From: Sneathiella marina
Lineage (GTDB): Bacteria; Pseudomonadota; Alphaproteobacteria; Sneathiellales; Sneathiellaceae
Direction of reading: 5' to 3'
Assembly (NCBI RefSeq): GCF_023746535.1
Contig: NZ_CP098747.1
Span: 1,122,364-1,186,363, forward strand
Length of the DNA stretch: 64,000 nt
Both the position numbers and the translations under genes were made by a program. Below, one piece after another: positions 33,425-43,265 of this stretch. The notes under the pieces were generated by a model, which saw only the letters and a program-made list of their open reading frames with translations, had not been told where the DNA came from and searched no databases. How positions within the stretch are numbered: the stretch's first letter is position 1; each line of letters begins with the position of its first letter.

Positions 33425-35392
33425 ATGACGAAGAAAATAAAAAACACCAATCAACTCGAACGACGTCGCTTTGTTAAGAATGTGGCGGCGGGTGGGCTAG
33501 CAGCGTCATTGGCACTTCGTTTGCCCTCTGCGTTCGCGCAAGTCGACAAGACAGGAGGAGTTAGCATGTCAGATACGATCTTGATGAATGGCAAGTTCAG
33601 AACACTTGATCCTAAGCGACATTCTGCTTCGGCAGTGATGATCAAGGACGGCGTGTTTAAAGCTGTCGGCAGTGATGATGAAATCATGAAGCTGCGAACT
33701 TCTTCCACTCAGGTAATCGACCTCAAACAACATACGGTCATCCCGGGCATAAATGATTCACATACTCATGTGATCCGTGGCGGTTTGCATTACAACATGG
33801 AGCTCCGCTGGGAAGGCGTACCATCGGTTGCTGACGCGCTCCGGATGTTAAAAGAACAGGCACGGCGCACGCCCGCTCCCCAATGGGTGCGGGTTGTGGG
33901 TGGATGGTCAGAATTTCAATTTGCTGAACGACGCATGCCGACCTTGGAGGAAATCAACGCTGCATCACCCGATACGCCGGTCTTCATCTTGCATTTATAT
34001 GACCGGGCTTTGTTGAACGCGGCGGCGCTGAAGGCGACCGGGATCACCAAAGACACGCCGGACCCACCAGGCGGGGTGCTATATAGAGACCGTAAAGGCA
34101 ATCCCTCCGGAATGTTAATTGCCGAACCCAGTGCGCTCATTCTCTATTCCACCTTAGCCAAAGGGCCGTCCCTGCCTTTCGAAGACCAGCTCAATTCTTC
34201 CCGCCATTTTCAACGCGAGCTGAACCGGCTTGGTGTGACAAGCGCCATCGATGCCGGCGGTGGCGGTCAGAATTATCCCGATGACTACAAGGTTATTGAA
34301 GAGTTGCATAAGCGCGGCGAGATGACCATGCGCATTGCCTACAACCTGTTCGCGCAAAATAAAGGGTCAGAATTTGAAGACTACAAACACTGGACCACAA
34401 TGATCAAACCGGGTGACGGTGATGCGATGCTACGTATGAACGGCGCCGGTGAAAATCTCGTATGGTCCGCTGCCGACTTTGAAAACTTCCTGCAACCAAG
34501 ACCTCACCTGCCAGACCATATGGATAGAGAGTTGGAAAGAGTAACCCGTCTCCTAGTCGAGCACCGTTGGCCGTTTCGTATTCATGCAACGTATGATGAA
34601 TCAATTGCTAAATTTCTCAATGTATTCGAGAAGGTCAACAAAGACATTCCGTTTGATGGGCTGCGCTTTATCATCGATCACGCCGAAACCATTCGGCCGG
34701 ATAGCATTGATCGTATCAACGCGCTTGGCGGCGGCATTGCGATCCAACATCGCATGGCGTTCCAAGGCGAATATTTTGTTGAGCGATACGGAGCCACGGA
34801 AGCAGAACAAACGCCGCCTATTACTGACATGCTTGCCGCAGGTTTGCCCGTCGGGGCCGGTACGGACGCGACGCGCGTCGCGAGCTTTAACCCTTGGGTT
34901 GGGCTCTATTGGCTTTCCACGGGCAAGACCTTGGGCGGTTTGACTTTGTATCCCGAAGAACGTCGGCTTGAGCGCGAAAAGGCACTCCATCTCTATACCA
35001 AGGGCAGTGCCTGGTTCTCCGGCGAGCAAGAGGTGAAAGGCGCGATCGTTGCGGGCGAATATGCCGACCTTGCGGTGTTGTCGGCTGACTATTTTTCTGT
35101 TCCGGATGAAGAGATTAAAGAAATTGTCTCTGTGCTGACCATTGTTGACGGTACCGTGGTGCATGGCAATGGTGAATTCAAAGACCTGAACCCGCCGTTG
35201 CCTCCGGCAAGTCCGGATTGGTCGCCAGTGCGAACCTTTGCAAATCACAAACAAGCATCCGATATCGCCCTGGCTATGGCCGGGCATCAGTGCCTTGAAC
35301 ATGGTCACGGGCGTCAACCTCAATCAGGTATCGTGAAAGCATCCCGCGACCCGTTTTGGGGACCGCTCGGGTGCAGTTGCTTTGCGTTCTAG
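33425..35392 (+). CDS. YtcJ-type amidohydrolase with a Tat signal and an internal second start
   Basis: A 655-residue metal-dependent hydrolase (Amidohydro_3). N-terminal twin-arginine signal RRRFVKN followed by a hydrophobic stretch to SAFAQ. The core has the metal-binding HTH in GINDSHTHVIRGG, a His in FRIHATYDE, DHAE and an Asp in GAGTDATRV. An AGGAGG (33553-33558) stands 7 bases before an in-frame ATG at 33566 (MSDTILMNG), which would give a cytoplasmic form starting exactly at the family's first strand. So two forms, exported and cytosolic, are possible. The MFS gene follows 6 bases after the stop, suggesting an operon. Confidence 0.88.
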   Translation: MTKKIKNTNQLERRRFVKNVAAGGLAASLALRLPSAFAQVDKTGGVSMSDTILMNGKFRTLDPKRHSASAVMIKDGVFKAVGSDDEIMKLRTSSTQVIDLKQHTVIPGINDSHTHVIRGGLHYNMELRWEGVPSVADALRMLKEQARRTPAPQWVRVVGGWSEFQFAERRMPTLEEINAASPDTPVFILHLYDRALLNAAALKATGITKDTPDPPGGVLYRDRKGNPSGMLIAEPSALILYSTLAKGPSLPFEDQLNSSRHFQRELNRLGVTSAIDAGGGGQNYPDDYKVIEELHKRGEMTMRIAYNLFAQNKGSEFEDYKHWTTMIKPGDGDAMLRMNGAGENLVWSAADFENFLQPRPHLPDHMDRELERVTRLLVEHRWPFRIHATYDESIAKFLNVFEKVNKDIPFDGLRFIIDHAETIRPDSIDRINALGGGIAIQHRMAFQGEYFVERYGATEAEQTPPITDMLAAGLPVGAGTDATRVASFNPWVGLYWLSTGKTLGGLTLYPEERRLEREKALHLYTKGSAWFSGEQEVKGAIVAGEYADLAVLSADYFSVPDEEIKEIVSVLTIVDGTVVHGNGEFKDLNPPLPPASPDWSPVRTFANHKQASDIALAMAGHQCLEHGHGRQPQSGIVKASRDPFWGPLGCSCFAF

Positions 35393-35398
35393 GAAAGA

Positions 35399-37042
35399 AT
35401 GATTTCAATAATGCAATCAACGCCCCCAGAAACCTCAGCGAGTGCGCAACAATCTAGCGCATGGTCTCCGCTCAAAATCAAAGTGTTTCGCACTCTTTGG
35501 ATAGCGACACTGGTGTCGAATATCGGCACCTGGATGCATGATGTGGGCGCTGGCTGGATGATGACGTCCTTGTCCCCGTCGCCGGTGATGGTTGCTCTGG
35601 TACAAACAGCGACAACCCTGCCAATCTTTCTGTTAGCGTTCCCAGCCGGTGCACTTGCCGATATTATCGACCGGCGCCGCTATCTTCTTATTGTACAAGT
35701 TTGGATGGGTCTGGTTGCGGCGCTTTTGGCCTTCTTCGCCCTGACGGGCATCATGACAATCTGGAGTCTGGTGGCTTTAACGTTTGCCATGGGTATCGGA
35801 GCCGCGATGATGATGCCGGCTTGGGCTGCTATAACGCCTGAAGTTGTATCGAAGCAAGAGCTCCAACCGGCCATAGCGATAAACAGCATGGGTATTAATG
35901 TCGCCCGGGCAATAGGCCCGGCGCTTGGCGGCATCATTGTATCCTATGCCGGCTCCGGCGCCGTGTTTGCACTCAACGCTGCATCGTATTTTTGTGTCTT
36001 CGTCGTTCTGTTGACCTGGCGGCGAGATGCTCTTCCAAGTGACTTACCCGCCGAACGCTTTTTCGGTGCCATGCGCATCGGATTTAGGTTTGCCCGAAAT
36101 GCGCCCGCATTGCATGCCGCCACTATCCGGGGCGCCGGCTTTTTTCTTTTCGCAAGCGCCTCTTGGGCGTTGCTGCCGCTCATCGCCAAGGATTTGGTGG
36201 ACGGTGGACCGCAGGCGTTCGGTATTTTGGTTGCTTCTGTCGGTGTTGGCGCAGTTGTTGGTGCATTTGTCTTGCCCAGAATCAGGGGGAAAATCTCGCG
36301 AGATGCGATGGTTGCGGCCGCGACAGTGATTTACGCCGGCGCTTTATTGGCATTGGCCACTTTCAATCAGCTCCTCCCTTTATGTTTTGCCATGGCCCTC
36401 AGCGGCCTTGCCTGGATAGCCGTTTTGTCATCGCTGCAAGTCGCTGCGCAAATGGCGTTGCCAAATTGGGTACGCTCACGAGGTCTGGCGGTCTTTATGA
36501 CTGTCTTCATGGGGTCAATGGCGCTTGGCAGTCTGCTTTGGGGCAAAGTCGCGGAACTTACCTCCATCAGTCAATCACTGACTTATGCCTCCATCGGCGC
36601 GTTAGTGGCAATAGCGCTGACCTGGAGTTGGAAAATCAGCGGTGTTGACACCGTCGACCTGACGCCGTCAATGCATTGGCCAACACCTTCCACGCGCGAC
36701 GAGGTAACCCCGGATCGTGGGCCAGTGTTGGTGACAATCGAATACCAGGTTGAGCCAGGCAAGGGCCCTGACTTCATGAACGGCATACATGAACTTGGCA
36801 GTCATCGACGGCGTGATGGGGCTTTCTTCTGGTGCGTATTCGAACATGCCGAGCATGCCAGTCACTACATAGAGACTTTCTGTGTTGAATCCTGGTTGGA
36901 ACATTTACGACAACATGAACGGGTCACGGATGCCGACCGAGTGCTGCAAGAGGGCATCCTATCGTTGTTGATCAAGGGAACAGAACCGATCGTCACACAT
37001 TATGTAGCACCTGCCAAAGACCGATGGCGAAGAAAACTATGA
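35399..37042 (+). CDS. MFS transporter (EntS/MFS_3 type) with C-terminal ABM-like domain
   Basis: A 547-residue membrane protein of the MFS_3 family: 10-12 helices from about residue 25 to 415, with the VSNIGTWMHDVGAGWMMTSL opening and ADIIDRRRYLL loop typical of this group. After residue 440 it has a soluble domain (VLVTIEYQVEPGKGPDFMNG and FFWCVFEHAEHASHYIETF) resembling a dimeric alpha/beta-barrel monooxygenase fold. This extension is common in the family and its role is unclear. Start ATG 35399 after AGGAAAGA. Probably exports the product of, or imports the substrate for, the amidohydrolase. Confidence 0.88.
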   Translation: MISIMQSTPPETSASAQQSSAWSPLKIKVFRTLWIATLVSNIGTWMHDVGAGWMMTSLSPSPVMVALVQTATTLPIFLLAFPAGALADIIDRRRYLLIVQVWMGLVAALLAFFALTGIMTIWSLVALTFAMGIGAAMMMPAWAAITPEVVSKQELQPAIAINSMGINVARAIGPALGGIIVSYAGSGAVFALNAASYFCVFVVLLTWRRDALPSDLPAERFFGAMRIGFRFARNAPALHAATIRGAGFFLFASASWALLPLIAKDLVDGGPQAFGILVASVGVGAVVGAFVLPRIRGKISRDAMVAAATVIYAGALLALATFNQLLPLCFAMALSGLAWIAVLSSLQVAAQMALPNWVRSRGLAVFMTVFMGSMALGSLLWGKVAELTSISQSLTYASIGALVAIALTWSWKISGVDTVDLTPSMHWPTPSTRDEVTPDRGPVLVTIEYQVEPGKGPDFMNGIHELGSHRRRDGAFFWCVFEHAEHASHYIETFCVESWLEHLRQHERVTDADRVLQEGILSLLIKGTEPIVTHYVAPAKDRWRRKL

Positions 37043-37118
37043 AGATCCTTGTAGGCTTTATTTTGGCATTTTGCAGAACCAAATTTTTTTAATAATCAAA
37101 ACTTTCTAGGAGAGACAA

Positions 37119-37802
37119 ATGAACAACAACAAACTTGAAGTGCTTACCCCTTATAACAGCCAAGTGATCTTTATTGATCAGCAGCCTCAAATGGCCTTTG
37201 GAGTGCAAAGCATCGACCGCCAGACGCTGAAAAACAACGTGGTTGGTTTGGCAAAAGCCGCTAAGATTTTTAACATCCCGACCACTATCACAACTGTGGA
37301 AACGGAGAGTTTTTCAGGACATACCTATCCTGAATTGCTAAACGTATTTCCTGAAGCGCCGCTCCTCGAACGCACCTCCATGAATTCCTGGGACGACCAA
37401 AAAGTCCGTGACGCACTGGCCGCTAACGGTCAAAAGAAAATCATCGTCTCAGGGCTTTGGACCGAAGTGTGCAATTGCACTTTCTCGCTTTGTGCGATGC
37501 ATGACGCCGACTATGAAATTTACATGGTAGCGGATGCATCAGGCGGCACGTCACTGGATGCCCATAATTACGCCATGGATCGCATGGTGCAGGCGGGTGT
37601 GGTTCCAGTGACTTGGCAGCAAGTCTTGCTTGAATGGCAACGCGATTGGGCCCACCGAGACACTTACGATGCTGTGATGGAGCTCGTCAAAGAACATTCA
37701 GGCGCTTACGGGATGGGTGTCGATTACGCCTATACCATGGTGCATAATGCAGATGAACGCGTGAAGCACGGCAAGACCCTTACGCCCGTTGCAGCCAAGT
37801 AA
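37119..37802 (+). CDS. Isochorismatase-family cysteine hydrolase (YcaC-like)
   Basis: A 227-residue hydrolase. The catalytic cysteine is Cys118 in GLWTEVCNCTF and the first Asp is Asp20 in VIFIDQQPQ. The block RTSMNSWDD near residue 86 is typical of the YcaC-like branch, whose natural substrates are mostly unknown. The usual catalytic lysine is not evident, as in several YcaC-like proteins. AGGAGAGACAA precedes ATG 37119. It lies 76 bases after the MFS gene and 22 bases before a lipoprotein gene. Confidence 0.85.
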   Translation: MNNNKLEVLTPYNSQVIFIDQQPQMAFGVQSIDRQTLKNNVVGLAKAAKIFNIPTTITTVETESFSGHTYPELLNVFPEAPLLERTSMNSWDDQKVRDALAANGQKKIIVSGLWTEVCNCTFSLCAMHDADYEIYMVADASGGTSLDAHNYAMDRMVQAGVVPVTWQQVLLEWQRDWAHRDTYDAVMELVKEHSGAYGMGVDYAYTMVHNADERVKHGKTLTPVAAK

Positions 37803-37824
37803 CATTAATAGGACACAGAGCTTG

Positions 37825-39021
37825 ATGCGGTGGAAGTCCTTGCCCCTAGTATGTCTTGCGATTCTGCAGCTGAACGCTTGCACTATGATTGGACCTGACG
37901 CGATGAAGGTATCGCGTCTGGAATACAATCAAGCCGTAGGGGAGAGTGAACAGCGCGAGCTCCTGCTGAACCTTGTGCGGCTGCGCTATACAGATACTCC
38001 CGAGTTTCTGTCGATCAATGGTATTTCCACCCAGATGAATTTCGAGATCGGGGCTTCTGTCGGCGGGGATTTTGGCAAGATCGAGAATGCCAACAGCTCT
38101 TTTTTGTCGCCCGGTGCTTCTGTCGGATATTCCGAAACACCAACCATCACTTTCATGCCACGACGGGACAAAGAATTCACCCGCCAGCTCGTCGCGCCTG
38201 TCGAATTGGACAGTGTGTATCTGTTGACGCAATACGGCTGGGGACTCGACCGCGTTTTGCGACTGGTCGCACGGGATTTGAACGGTTTCAAAAACGATGT
38301 CTCTAGGGAAGAAGTCGCTACTCAAAATTCAGGCGCATTGGCGGTATTTGCTGAATTAACCGCCCGTTTTAGGCGGCTTGAAGCGGCACAACTGATTAAT
38401 ATCGGTGTTGAGCACCGCCGAGAAATTCTCTCTGCACCAATCGTGGAAAGCCGCGTCTCTCCGGACGATATTTTGAAGGCAAAAAGGGCTGGCTATCAGT
38501 GGGAATTTCAGAAAAGCCCGCCAAGCTATGTCTTAACGGGTAGCCGCGCACATTATGTATTGCGGGTTAGCCCGGCCGCCTGGAACAGCGCTGAATTCGC
38601 TGAGGTAGCACGGCTGCTTGGTTTACCAGGTCGGAAAACAACCTATGAAATTGATCCGGGCAGTGGTTTTTTCAGCAATGCTGATGGCAGCTTGCGCGTG
38701 GCAACGCGATCGGTGCTGGGAACGATGGCGTATTTATCTAATGCGGTATCAATACCTGAAATACATGAAAATCGTGGCATGGCGCGATCTCTGAAGAAAG
38801 TGGATACGACTCTCAGCGATGTCCTGAATGTCCATGTCTCGGCAATTCGGGACGATGGGGCTTATTTGTCGGTCCCATACCGTGGATTTTGGTTTTATAT
38901 CGATGATAGCGACTTGGCGACCAAGCAAACGTTTGGGTTGCTCACATCGCTCATTCGCCTGACCATCAACGTCGGCGGGGCACAAAATGTTCCCGTTCTC
39001 ACATTGCCGGTGTCGCGATGA
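37825..39021 (+). CDS. Unknown lipoprotein
   Basis: A 398-residue protein with a lipoprotein signal: MRWKSLPLVCLAILQLNAC, lipobox LNAC with the modified Cys at residue 19. I start it at ATG 37825, because the upstream in-frame codons overlap the hydrolase gene and spoil the signal. The mature part has ELLLNLVRLRYTDTPEFLSI near residue 45, a long central region with alternating strands, and SVLGTMAYLSNAVSIPE near 290. I do not recognise the family with certainty; related proteins are annotated only as hypothetical. It is probably attached to a membrane facing the periplasm. It ends 84 bases before a miniature IS element. Confidence 0.65.
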   Translation: MRWKSLPLVCLAILQLNACTMIGPDAMKVSRLEYNQAVGESEQRELLLNLVRLRYTDTPEFLSINGISTQMNFEIGASVGGDFGKIENANSSFLSPGASVGYSETPTITFMPRRDKEFTRQLVAPVELDSVYLLTQYGWGLDRVLRLVARDLNGFKNDVSREEVATQNSGALAVFAELTARFRRLEAAQLINIGVEHRREILSAPIVESRVSPDDILKAKRAGYQWEFQKSPPSYVLTGSRAHYVLRVSPAAWNSAEFAEVARLLGLPGRKTTYEIDPGSGFFSNADGSLRVATRSVLGTMAYLSNAVSIPEIHENRGMARSLKKVDTTLSDVLNVHVSAIRDDGAYLSVPYRGFWFYIDDSDLATKQTFGLLTSLIRLTINVGGAQNVPVLTLPVSR

Positions 39022-39105
39022 TGAGCAACTCGACGCAGCGACGCAGCAGGAGATCACGACAATGAGCTATCAATCCACAACGAAGCCTGTATGTTTTGCC
39101 AAGTG

Positions 39106-39245
39106 GGCATTGTCACATTAACTCGATACTAGGCCCTTTTTGCTTTTTTGAAGGAATTTCGAACCTCGTAAGTCTTTGAAATATAACAAACCACGTTTCG
39201 AAAATTATCAAGGTTTTATGTTTAATAATTTAATGTGACAACGCC
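39106..39245. mobile_element. 140-bp miniature inverted-repeat element related to IS6 type A
   Basis: Left end GGCATTGTCACATTAACTC (39106-39124) and right end AATTTAATGTGACAACGCC (39227-39245) are near-inverted copies of the type A terminal repeat. The 100-odd bases between encode nothing. A half copy lies at 9253-9327, so it is a repeated unit rather than a chance pair of ends. It abuts the decayed IS copy A2, whose own left terminal repeat is absent. Confidence 0.75.
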
Positions 39246-40034
39246 CTTCCATTAGGCGCGAAGAAACCGAAGTCGTAATTTTTAGGCGGCAGTGCATGCA
39301 GTAGCCCAAACGCCGAATGCATCAGCGCGATATTGCTTGAGGTGAGATCGATTGATTAGGTGGCGTTGAACGTAAAAGTTATTGTAGGCTGCAGAGTGAA
39401 TATTGAGGAATTTCTGAGCAGATCCCGGTGACTTAAATTTCTGCATTTTTCGCTCTCTTCGTCGGAAAGGTAGATGAGAATTCTCGGCACGATTATTAGA
39501 TCTTTTGTTGTCAATATGTTCGGCATTCAAGCCTAGAATTCGAAATGCCTTGTGATAAGATTTCAGTTTATCGGTAACTACCTAGCATTGGCGCAAATCC
39601 TTGCTTCTTGAGTAATTTCCGCATCAATTTCAAGGCGGCATTTGTGTTTCGCTTTGATTGTACGAGGAAATCCAGGACTTCGCCTTCACTATCAACAGCC
39701 CGCCATAGCCAATGCCGTTTTCCACGAATTACGATGACCATTTCATCCAGATGCCAGATATCATTGGGAGTAGGGCGGGAAGACCTCAGATTTCTGGCGA
39801 TTGGTTTACCAAACTTTAGAAACCATCGTCGGGCAGTCTCGTAGGAAATATCCAGGCCTCGTTCCGCGAGCAGATCTTCTACGTCTCAATAGCTCAGCGT
39901 GAATCGCGCATAAAGTCAAACTGCATGCTGGATAATGTAAGGTGGAAAGCGATGCCGGGAATAGGAGATCTTTTGCATCGGCAGAGATTAGATCATCACA
40001 AATTTTCTCGCTACAAAGTTAAAGTGACAGCATC
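39246..40034 (-). mobile_element. IS6-family insertion sequence, type A copy 2 (decayed)
   Basis: Contains the body of a type A element on the minus strand. The left terminal repeat is missing and replaced by the right end of the miniature element. The right repeat is diverged (AAGTTAAAGTGACAGCATC, 40016-40034). Together with the mutations in its transposase this is the oldest-looking copy. Confidence 0.8.
39282..39978 (-). pseudogene. IS6-family transposase, multiply broken (type A2)
   Basis: Starting at ATG 39978 the reading frame has TGA at the Trp of QHAVWLYARF and TGA at the Arg of LSYRD, and one base is inserted before the TDKLKSY region (near 39585-39590). The last 82 codons (from 39530) are intact and carry RAENSH. 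Non-functional. Confidence 0.85.
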
Positions 40035-40100
40035 TATTTTTCATCGATGAAGATTAGATCATCATCAATTTCCTTGCCACAAAGTTAATGTGACAACACC
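40035..40100. repeat. Detached right end of an IS6 type A element
   Basis: About 65 bases matching the right end of copy A1, including CATCGATGAAGATTAGATC and the terminal repeat AAGTTAATGTGACAACACC ending at 40100. No transposase remains. The next 234 bases before the binding-protein gene are AT-rich and contain a TTGACA hexamer at 40259 but no firm promoter. Confidence 0.75.
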
Positions 40101-40334
40101 GTAAAAAGGTCAAATTACCAATACCCCTAATAAAATAGATTCTGAAGTATTCTTTACAATGAAGAACCAGAAAATAGCAGATAATTTAAATGTGTTTCAA
40201 ATTAAGTGTTAAATATCAATTGGATGGAACAGTCGTATTTTACCTACTAAAAAATTAGTTGACAAAATACGTTAACTGCCAAAACCTTAGTAGGCCGACA
40301 AATTCGGCGCATTGAAACCTAGGGAGGAAGAACG

Positions 40335-42068
40335 ATGCGTAAATATCTTCTCTCTGCTGTAGCAGCCTGTGCTGTCATGGCGGGAACAGCAGTGGCACAT
40401 GCAGATGGAGCCGCCGCGAAAAAATGGATCGATAATGAATTTCAACCATCGACACTCAGTAAAGAACAACAAATGTCTGAGATGCAGTGGTTTATTGATG
40501 CTTCAAAACCCTATTCCGGCATGGAAATCAACGTTTTGTCTGAAGGTATTCCAACACATGGATATGAATCAGAAGTACTGACAAAAGCGTTTGAAGAAAT
40601 TACTGGTATTAAGGTCAATCACCAAATATTGGGTGAGGGTGAAGTTGTGCAAGCTGTGCAAACACAGATGCAAACACAAAGAAATCTTTATGACGCGTAT
40701 GTAAATGACTCCGACTTGATTGGTACACATTCGCGTCTGCAGCTTGCCTATAACCTAACTGATTTCATGGCAGGCGAGGGGAGCGATGTAACAAATCCAA
40801 TGCTGGACTTGGATGATTTCATGGGCACACAGTTTACAACTGGTCCAGACGGAGATTTATACCAGCTCCCTGATCAACAATTTGCCAACCTGTACTGGTT
40901 CCGGAAGGATTGGTTCGATCGCGAAGATTTAAAAACCGCATTCAAAGCAAAATATGGTTATGACCTTGGCGTGCCAGTAAACTGGTCGGCTTATGAGGAT
41001 ATTGCTGAATTTTTCTCAAAAGATGTCAAAGAAATTGACGGAACAACAATCTATGGTCACATGGATTACGGTAAGCGCGCTCCCGATCTTGGATGGCGTA
41101 TGACAGATGCATGGTTATCAATGGCTGGCGCCGGTTCAAAAGGTGAACCAAATGGTGTGCCAATTGATGAATGGGGCATCCGTATGGAAGCTGGGACATG
41201 TAACCCAACCGGTGCTTCTGTATCACGTGGTGGCGCAGCAAATGGTCCAGCTGCAGTTTACGCAATTCGTAAGTGGGATGAATGGTTGCGGTCTTATGCA
41301 CCTCCAGGTGCTGCCTCATATGATTTCTACCAGTCATTGCCTGCACTGGCCCAAGGAAATGTCGCACAGCAGATTTTCTGGTATACAGCCTTTACAGCTG
41401 ACATGGTAAAACCCCAGTCTGAAGGGAATAACACTGTTGATAGCAATGGCATACCGTTATGGCGCATGGCCCCATCACCACACGGTCCATATTGGGAAAA
41501 AGGGCAAAAAGTTGGTTATCAAGACGTGGGCTCATGGACAATCTTGAAATCAACACCTCTTGATCGAGCAAAAGCAGCTTGGCTTTATGCACAATTCGTC
41601 GTGTCTAAAACTGTGGACGTGAAGAAATCTCATGTTGGTTTAACATTTATCCGTGATAGTTCCGTCAATCATGAATCATTTACAGAACGTGCTGGAAAAC
41701 TTGGCGGCCTGGTAGAATTTTACCGTTCGCCAGATCGTGTTGCCTGGTCTCCAACAGGTGTCAACGTTCCTGATTACCCAAAACTCGCTCAAATTTGGTG
41801 GCAACAAATCGGTGACGTAAACTCTGGTGCTTTTACACCACAACAAGCAATGGATCGTTTGGCTGAAGAGATGGATATTACAATGGCCCGTATGCAACGC
41901 GCTGATGAAACTGCAAACGTATACGGCGGTTGTGGCCCTCGTTTGAACGAGCCTAAAGACGTATCCGAATGGCTGGGTAAAGGTGGAGCAAAGGCTAAGC
42001 TTGCCAATGAAAAGCCTGCAGGTGAAACAGTTAATTACGATGCTCTTGTTTCACGTTGGCAGAAGTAA
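40335..42068 (+). CDS. glpV: Glycerol ABC transporter substrate-binding protein
   Basis: A 577-residue periplasmic solute-binding protein with a signal peptide (1-23, ending AVAHAD). It belongs to the long glycerol/sugar-type binding proteins; blocks such as DLYQLPDQQFANLYWFRKDW and SWTILKSTPLDRAKAAWLYA are visible. In Rhizobium leguminosarum the GlpSTPQUV system imports glycerol (established), and the following five genes match that set here, though with the binding protein first. GGGAGGAAGAACG precedes ATG 40335. Upstream is IS debris, so glpR, glpD or glpK may have been separated from it. Confidence 0.85.
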   Translation: MRKYLLSAVAACAVMAGTAVAHADGAAAKKWIDNEFQPSTLSKEQQMSEMQWFIDASKPYSGMEINVLSEGIPTHGYESEVLTKAFEEITGIKVNHQILGEGEVVQAVQTQMQTQRNLYDAYVNDSDLIGTHSRLQLAYNLTDFMAGEGSDVTNPMLDLDDFMGTQFTTGPDGDLYQLPDQQFANLYWFRKDWFDREDLKTAFKAKYGYDLGVPVNWSAYEDIAEFFSKDVKEIDGTTIYGHMDYGKRAPDLGWRMTDAWLSMAGAGSKGEPNGVPIDEWGIRMEAGTCNPTGASVSRGGAANGPAAVYAIRKWDEWLRSYAPPGAASYDFYQSLPALAQGNVAQQIFWYTAFTADMVKPQSEGNNTVDSNGIPLWRMAPSPHGPYWEKGQKVGYQDVGSWTILKSTPLDRAKAAWLYAQFVVSKTVDVKKSHVGLTFIRDSSVNHESFTERAGKLGGLVEFYRSPDRVAWSPTGVNVPDYPKLAQIWWQQIGDVNSGAFTPQQAMDRLAEEMDITMARMQRADETANVYGGCGPRLNEPKDVSEWLGKGGAKAKLANEKPAGETVNYDALVSRWQK

Positions 42069-42109
42069 TTTGACTTAACGCATAGGCGTTGCAAAATTAC
42101 TCTACTTAA

Positions 42110-42133
42110 GCTGAGGTTCTGCGGGACCTCAGC
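42110..42133 (+). terminator. Intercistronic hairpin after the glycerol-binding protein
   Basis: GCTGAGGT (42110-42117) pairs perfectly with ACCTCAGC (42126-42133), and the stem can be extended inward by a U-G and a C-G pair to a 4-base loop. A weak T-run (AATTTT) follows some bases later. It probably limits read-through into the ATPase genes, giving excess binding protein. Confidence 0.65.
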
Positions 42134-42196
42134 ACTTCAATTTTGATTAATATGTAAGTTAATTATTACGCTTGATATTTTAGGGCTAATTGTCTC

Positions 42197-43264
42197 ATGA
42201 CACTTGAGTTAATCGAAGTTACCAAGAAAGTTGGTATTCATACGCATATCAAGCCGACAAGCCTAATGCTTGAGCCCGGTCATTTTAATGTTCTGCTAGG
42301 TAAGACCGGTTCTGGAAAAACTTCTCTTATCAAATTGATGGCCGGACTTGACCCCTTGGCTGCTGGCAAGATTATTATGAACGGTAAGGATATCTCTTCG
42401 GTAAACACCAAAAAAAGAAATATTAGCCTTGTACATCAGTTTTTCGTTAATTATCCGCATATGACAGTGTTCGATAACATCGCTTCGCCATTGCGCGTGG
42501 CCGGTATGGCACGATCTGAAATAGAAGGCAGGGTAGAAGAAGCAGCGGATATTCTGCAACTTCGTCCATTTCTCAACCGACGCCCGCACCAACTTTCAGG
42601 CGGGCAACAGCAACGTTGCGCGTTAGCCCGCGCGATTGCCAAGAAAAGCGACGCAGTTTTTTTGGATGAGCCATTGGCAAATCTTGATTATAAATTACGC
42701 GAAGAACTTCGTGAGCAACTGCCGGAGCTTTTTGCGGGCCGTGGCGCAGTTGTTGTCTACGCGACATCTGAACCGGAGGAAGCCCTGTTGCTTGGCGGTA
42801 AAACTGCCCTTATTGACGATGGTCAGATGACTCAGTTTGGTTCAACCGCTGAAATTTATCGAACACCCTTAAACTTGGCTTCTGCACGCGTCTTTTCCGA
42901 TCCTCCTATTAACTGCGCCAAAGTCAAGAAGACGAAGGGTCTGATTAATATGGGGAATGTCGCAAAATGGGCCGTGGACGAGCAGACGAAAAACCTAGCG
43001 GATGGTGACTACCTAATCGCCATCAGGCCATATAATGTACTGCCAGAAAAGTCTAATCAGACAAATGTTGCTCTGGAGGGAATTGTAAAGATCACTGAAT
43101 TAAGCGGTTCTGAAAGTAGTGCCCATTTTGAAATGGAGGATGAAACATGGGTCTCGCTTGCACATGGAGTACATTATTTTGAAATCGGCTCTGAGCATCA
43201 ATTTTATATGGATGTATCGAAATGTTTCTATTTTGATTTGAATGGCCGGGTTGTGGGTGGATAA
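42197..43264 (+). CDS. glpS: Glycerol ABC transporter ATPase GlpS (H-loop His replaced)
   Basis: A 355-residue ABC ATPase. Walker A GKTGSGKTS (35-43), Q-loop Gln81, signature LSGGQ (133-137), Walker B FLDE ending at Glu158. At the H-loop it reads YATSEPEEA, so Ser191 stands where the catalytic histidine normally is. A regulatory OB-type domain follows (about 240-355). It forms a heterodimer with GlpT. With a good signature but no H-loop His, its own ATP site may be weak. ATG 42197 follows TCTC rather than a strong ribosome site. Ends 1 base before the GlpT start. Confidence 0.87.
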   Translation: MTLELIEVTKKVGIHTHIKPTSLMLEPGHFNVLLGKTGSGKTSLIKLMAGLDPLAAGKIIMNGKDISSVNTKKRNISLVHQFFVNYPHMTVFDNIASPLRVAGMARSEIEGRVEEAADILQLRPFLNRRPHQLSGGQQQRCALARAIAKKSDAVFLDEPLANLDYKLREELREQLPELFAGRGAVVVYATSEPEEALLLGGKTALIDDGQMTQFGSTAEIYRTPLNLASARVFSDPPINCAKVKKTKGLINMGNVAKWAVDEQTKNLADGDYLIAIRPYNVLPEKSNQTNVALEGIVKITELSGSESSAHFEMEDETWVSLAHGVHYFEIGSEHQFYMDVSKCFYFDLNGRVVGG

Positions 43265-43265
43265 T

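Noticed and set aside
34601-35323. Minus-strand open frame of 240 codons inside the amidohydrolase
   Set aside because: It mirrors the codon structure of the amidohydrolase and shows no family pattern.
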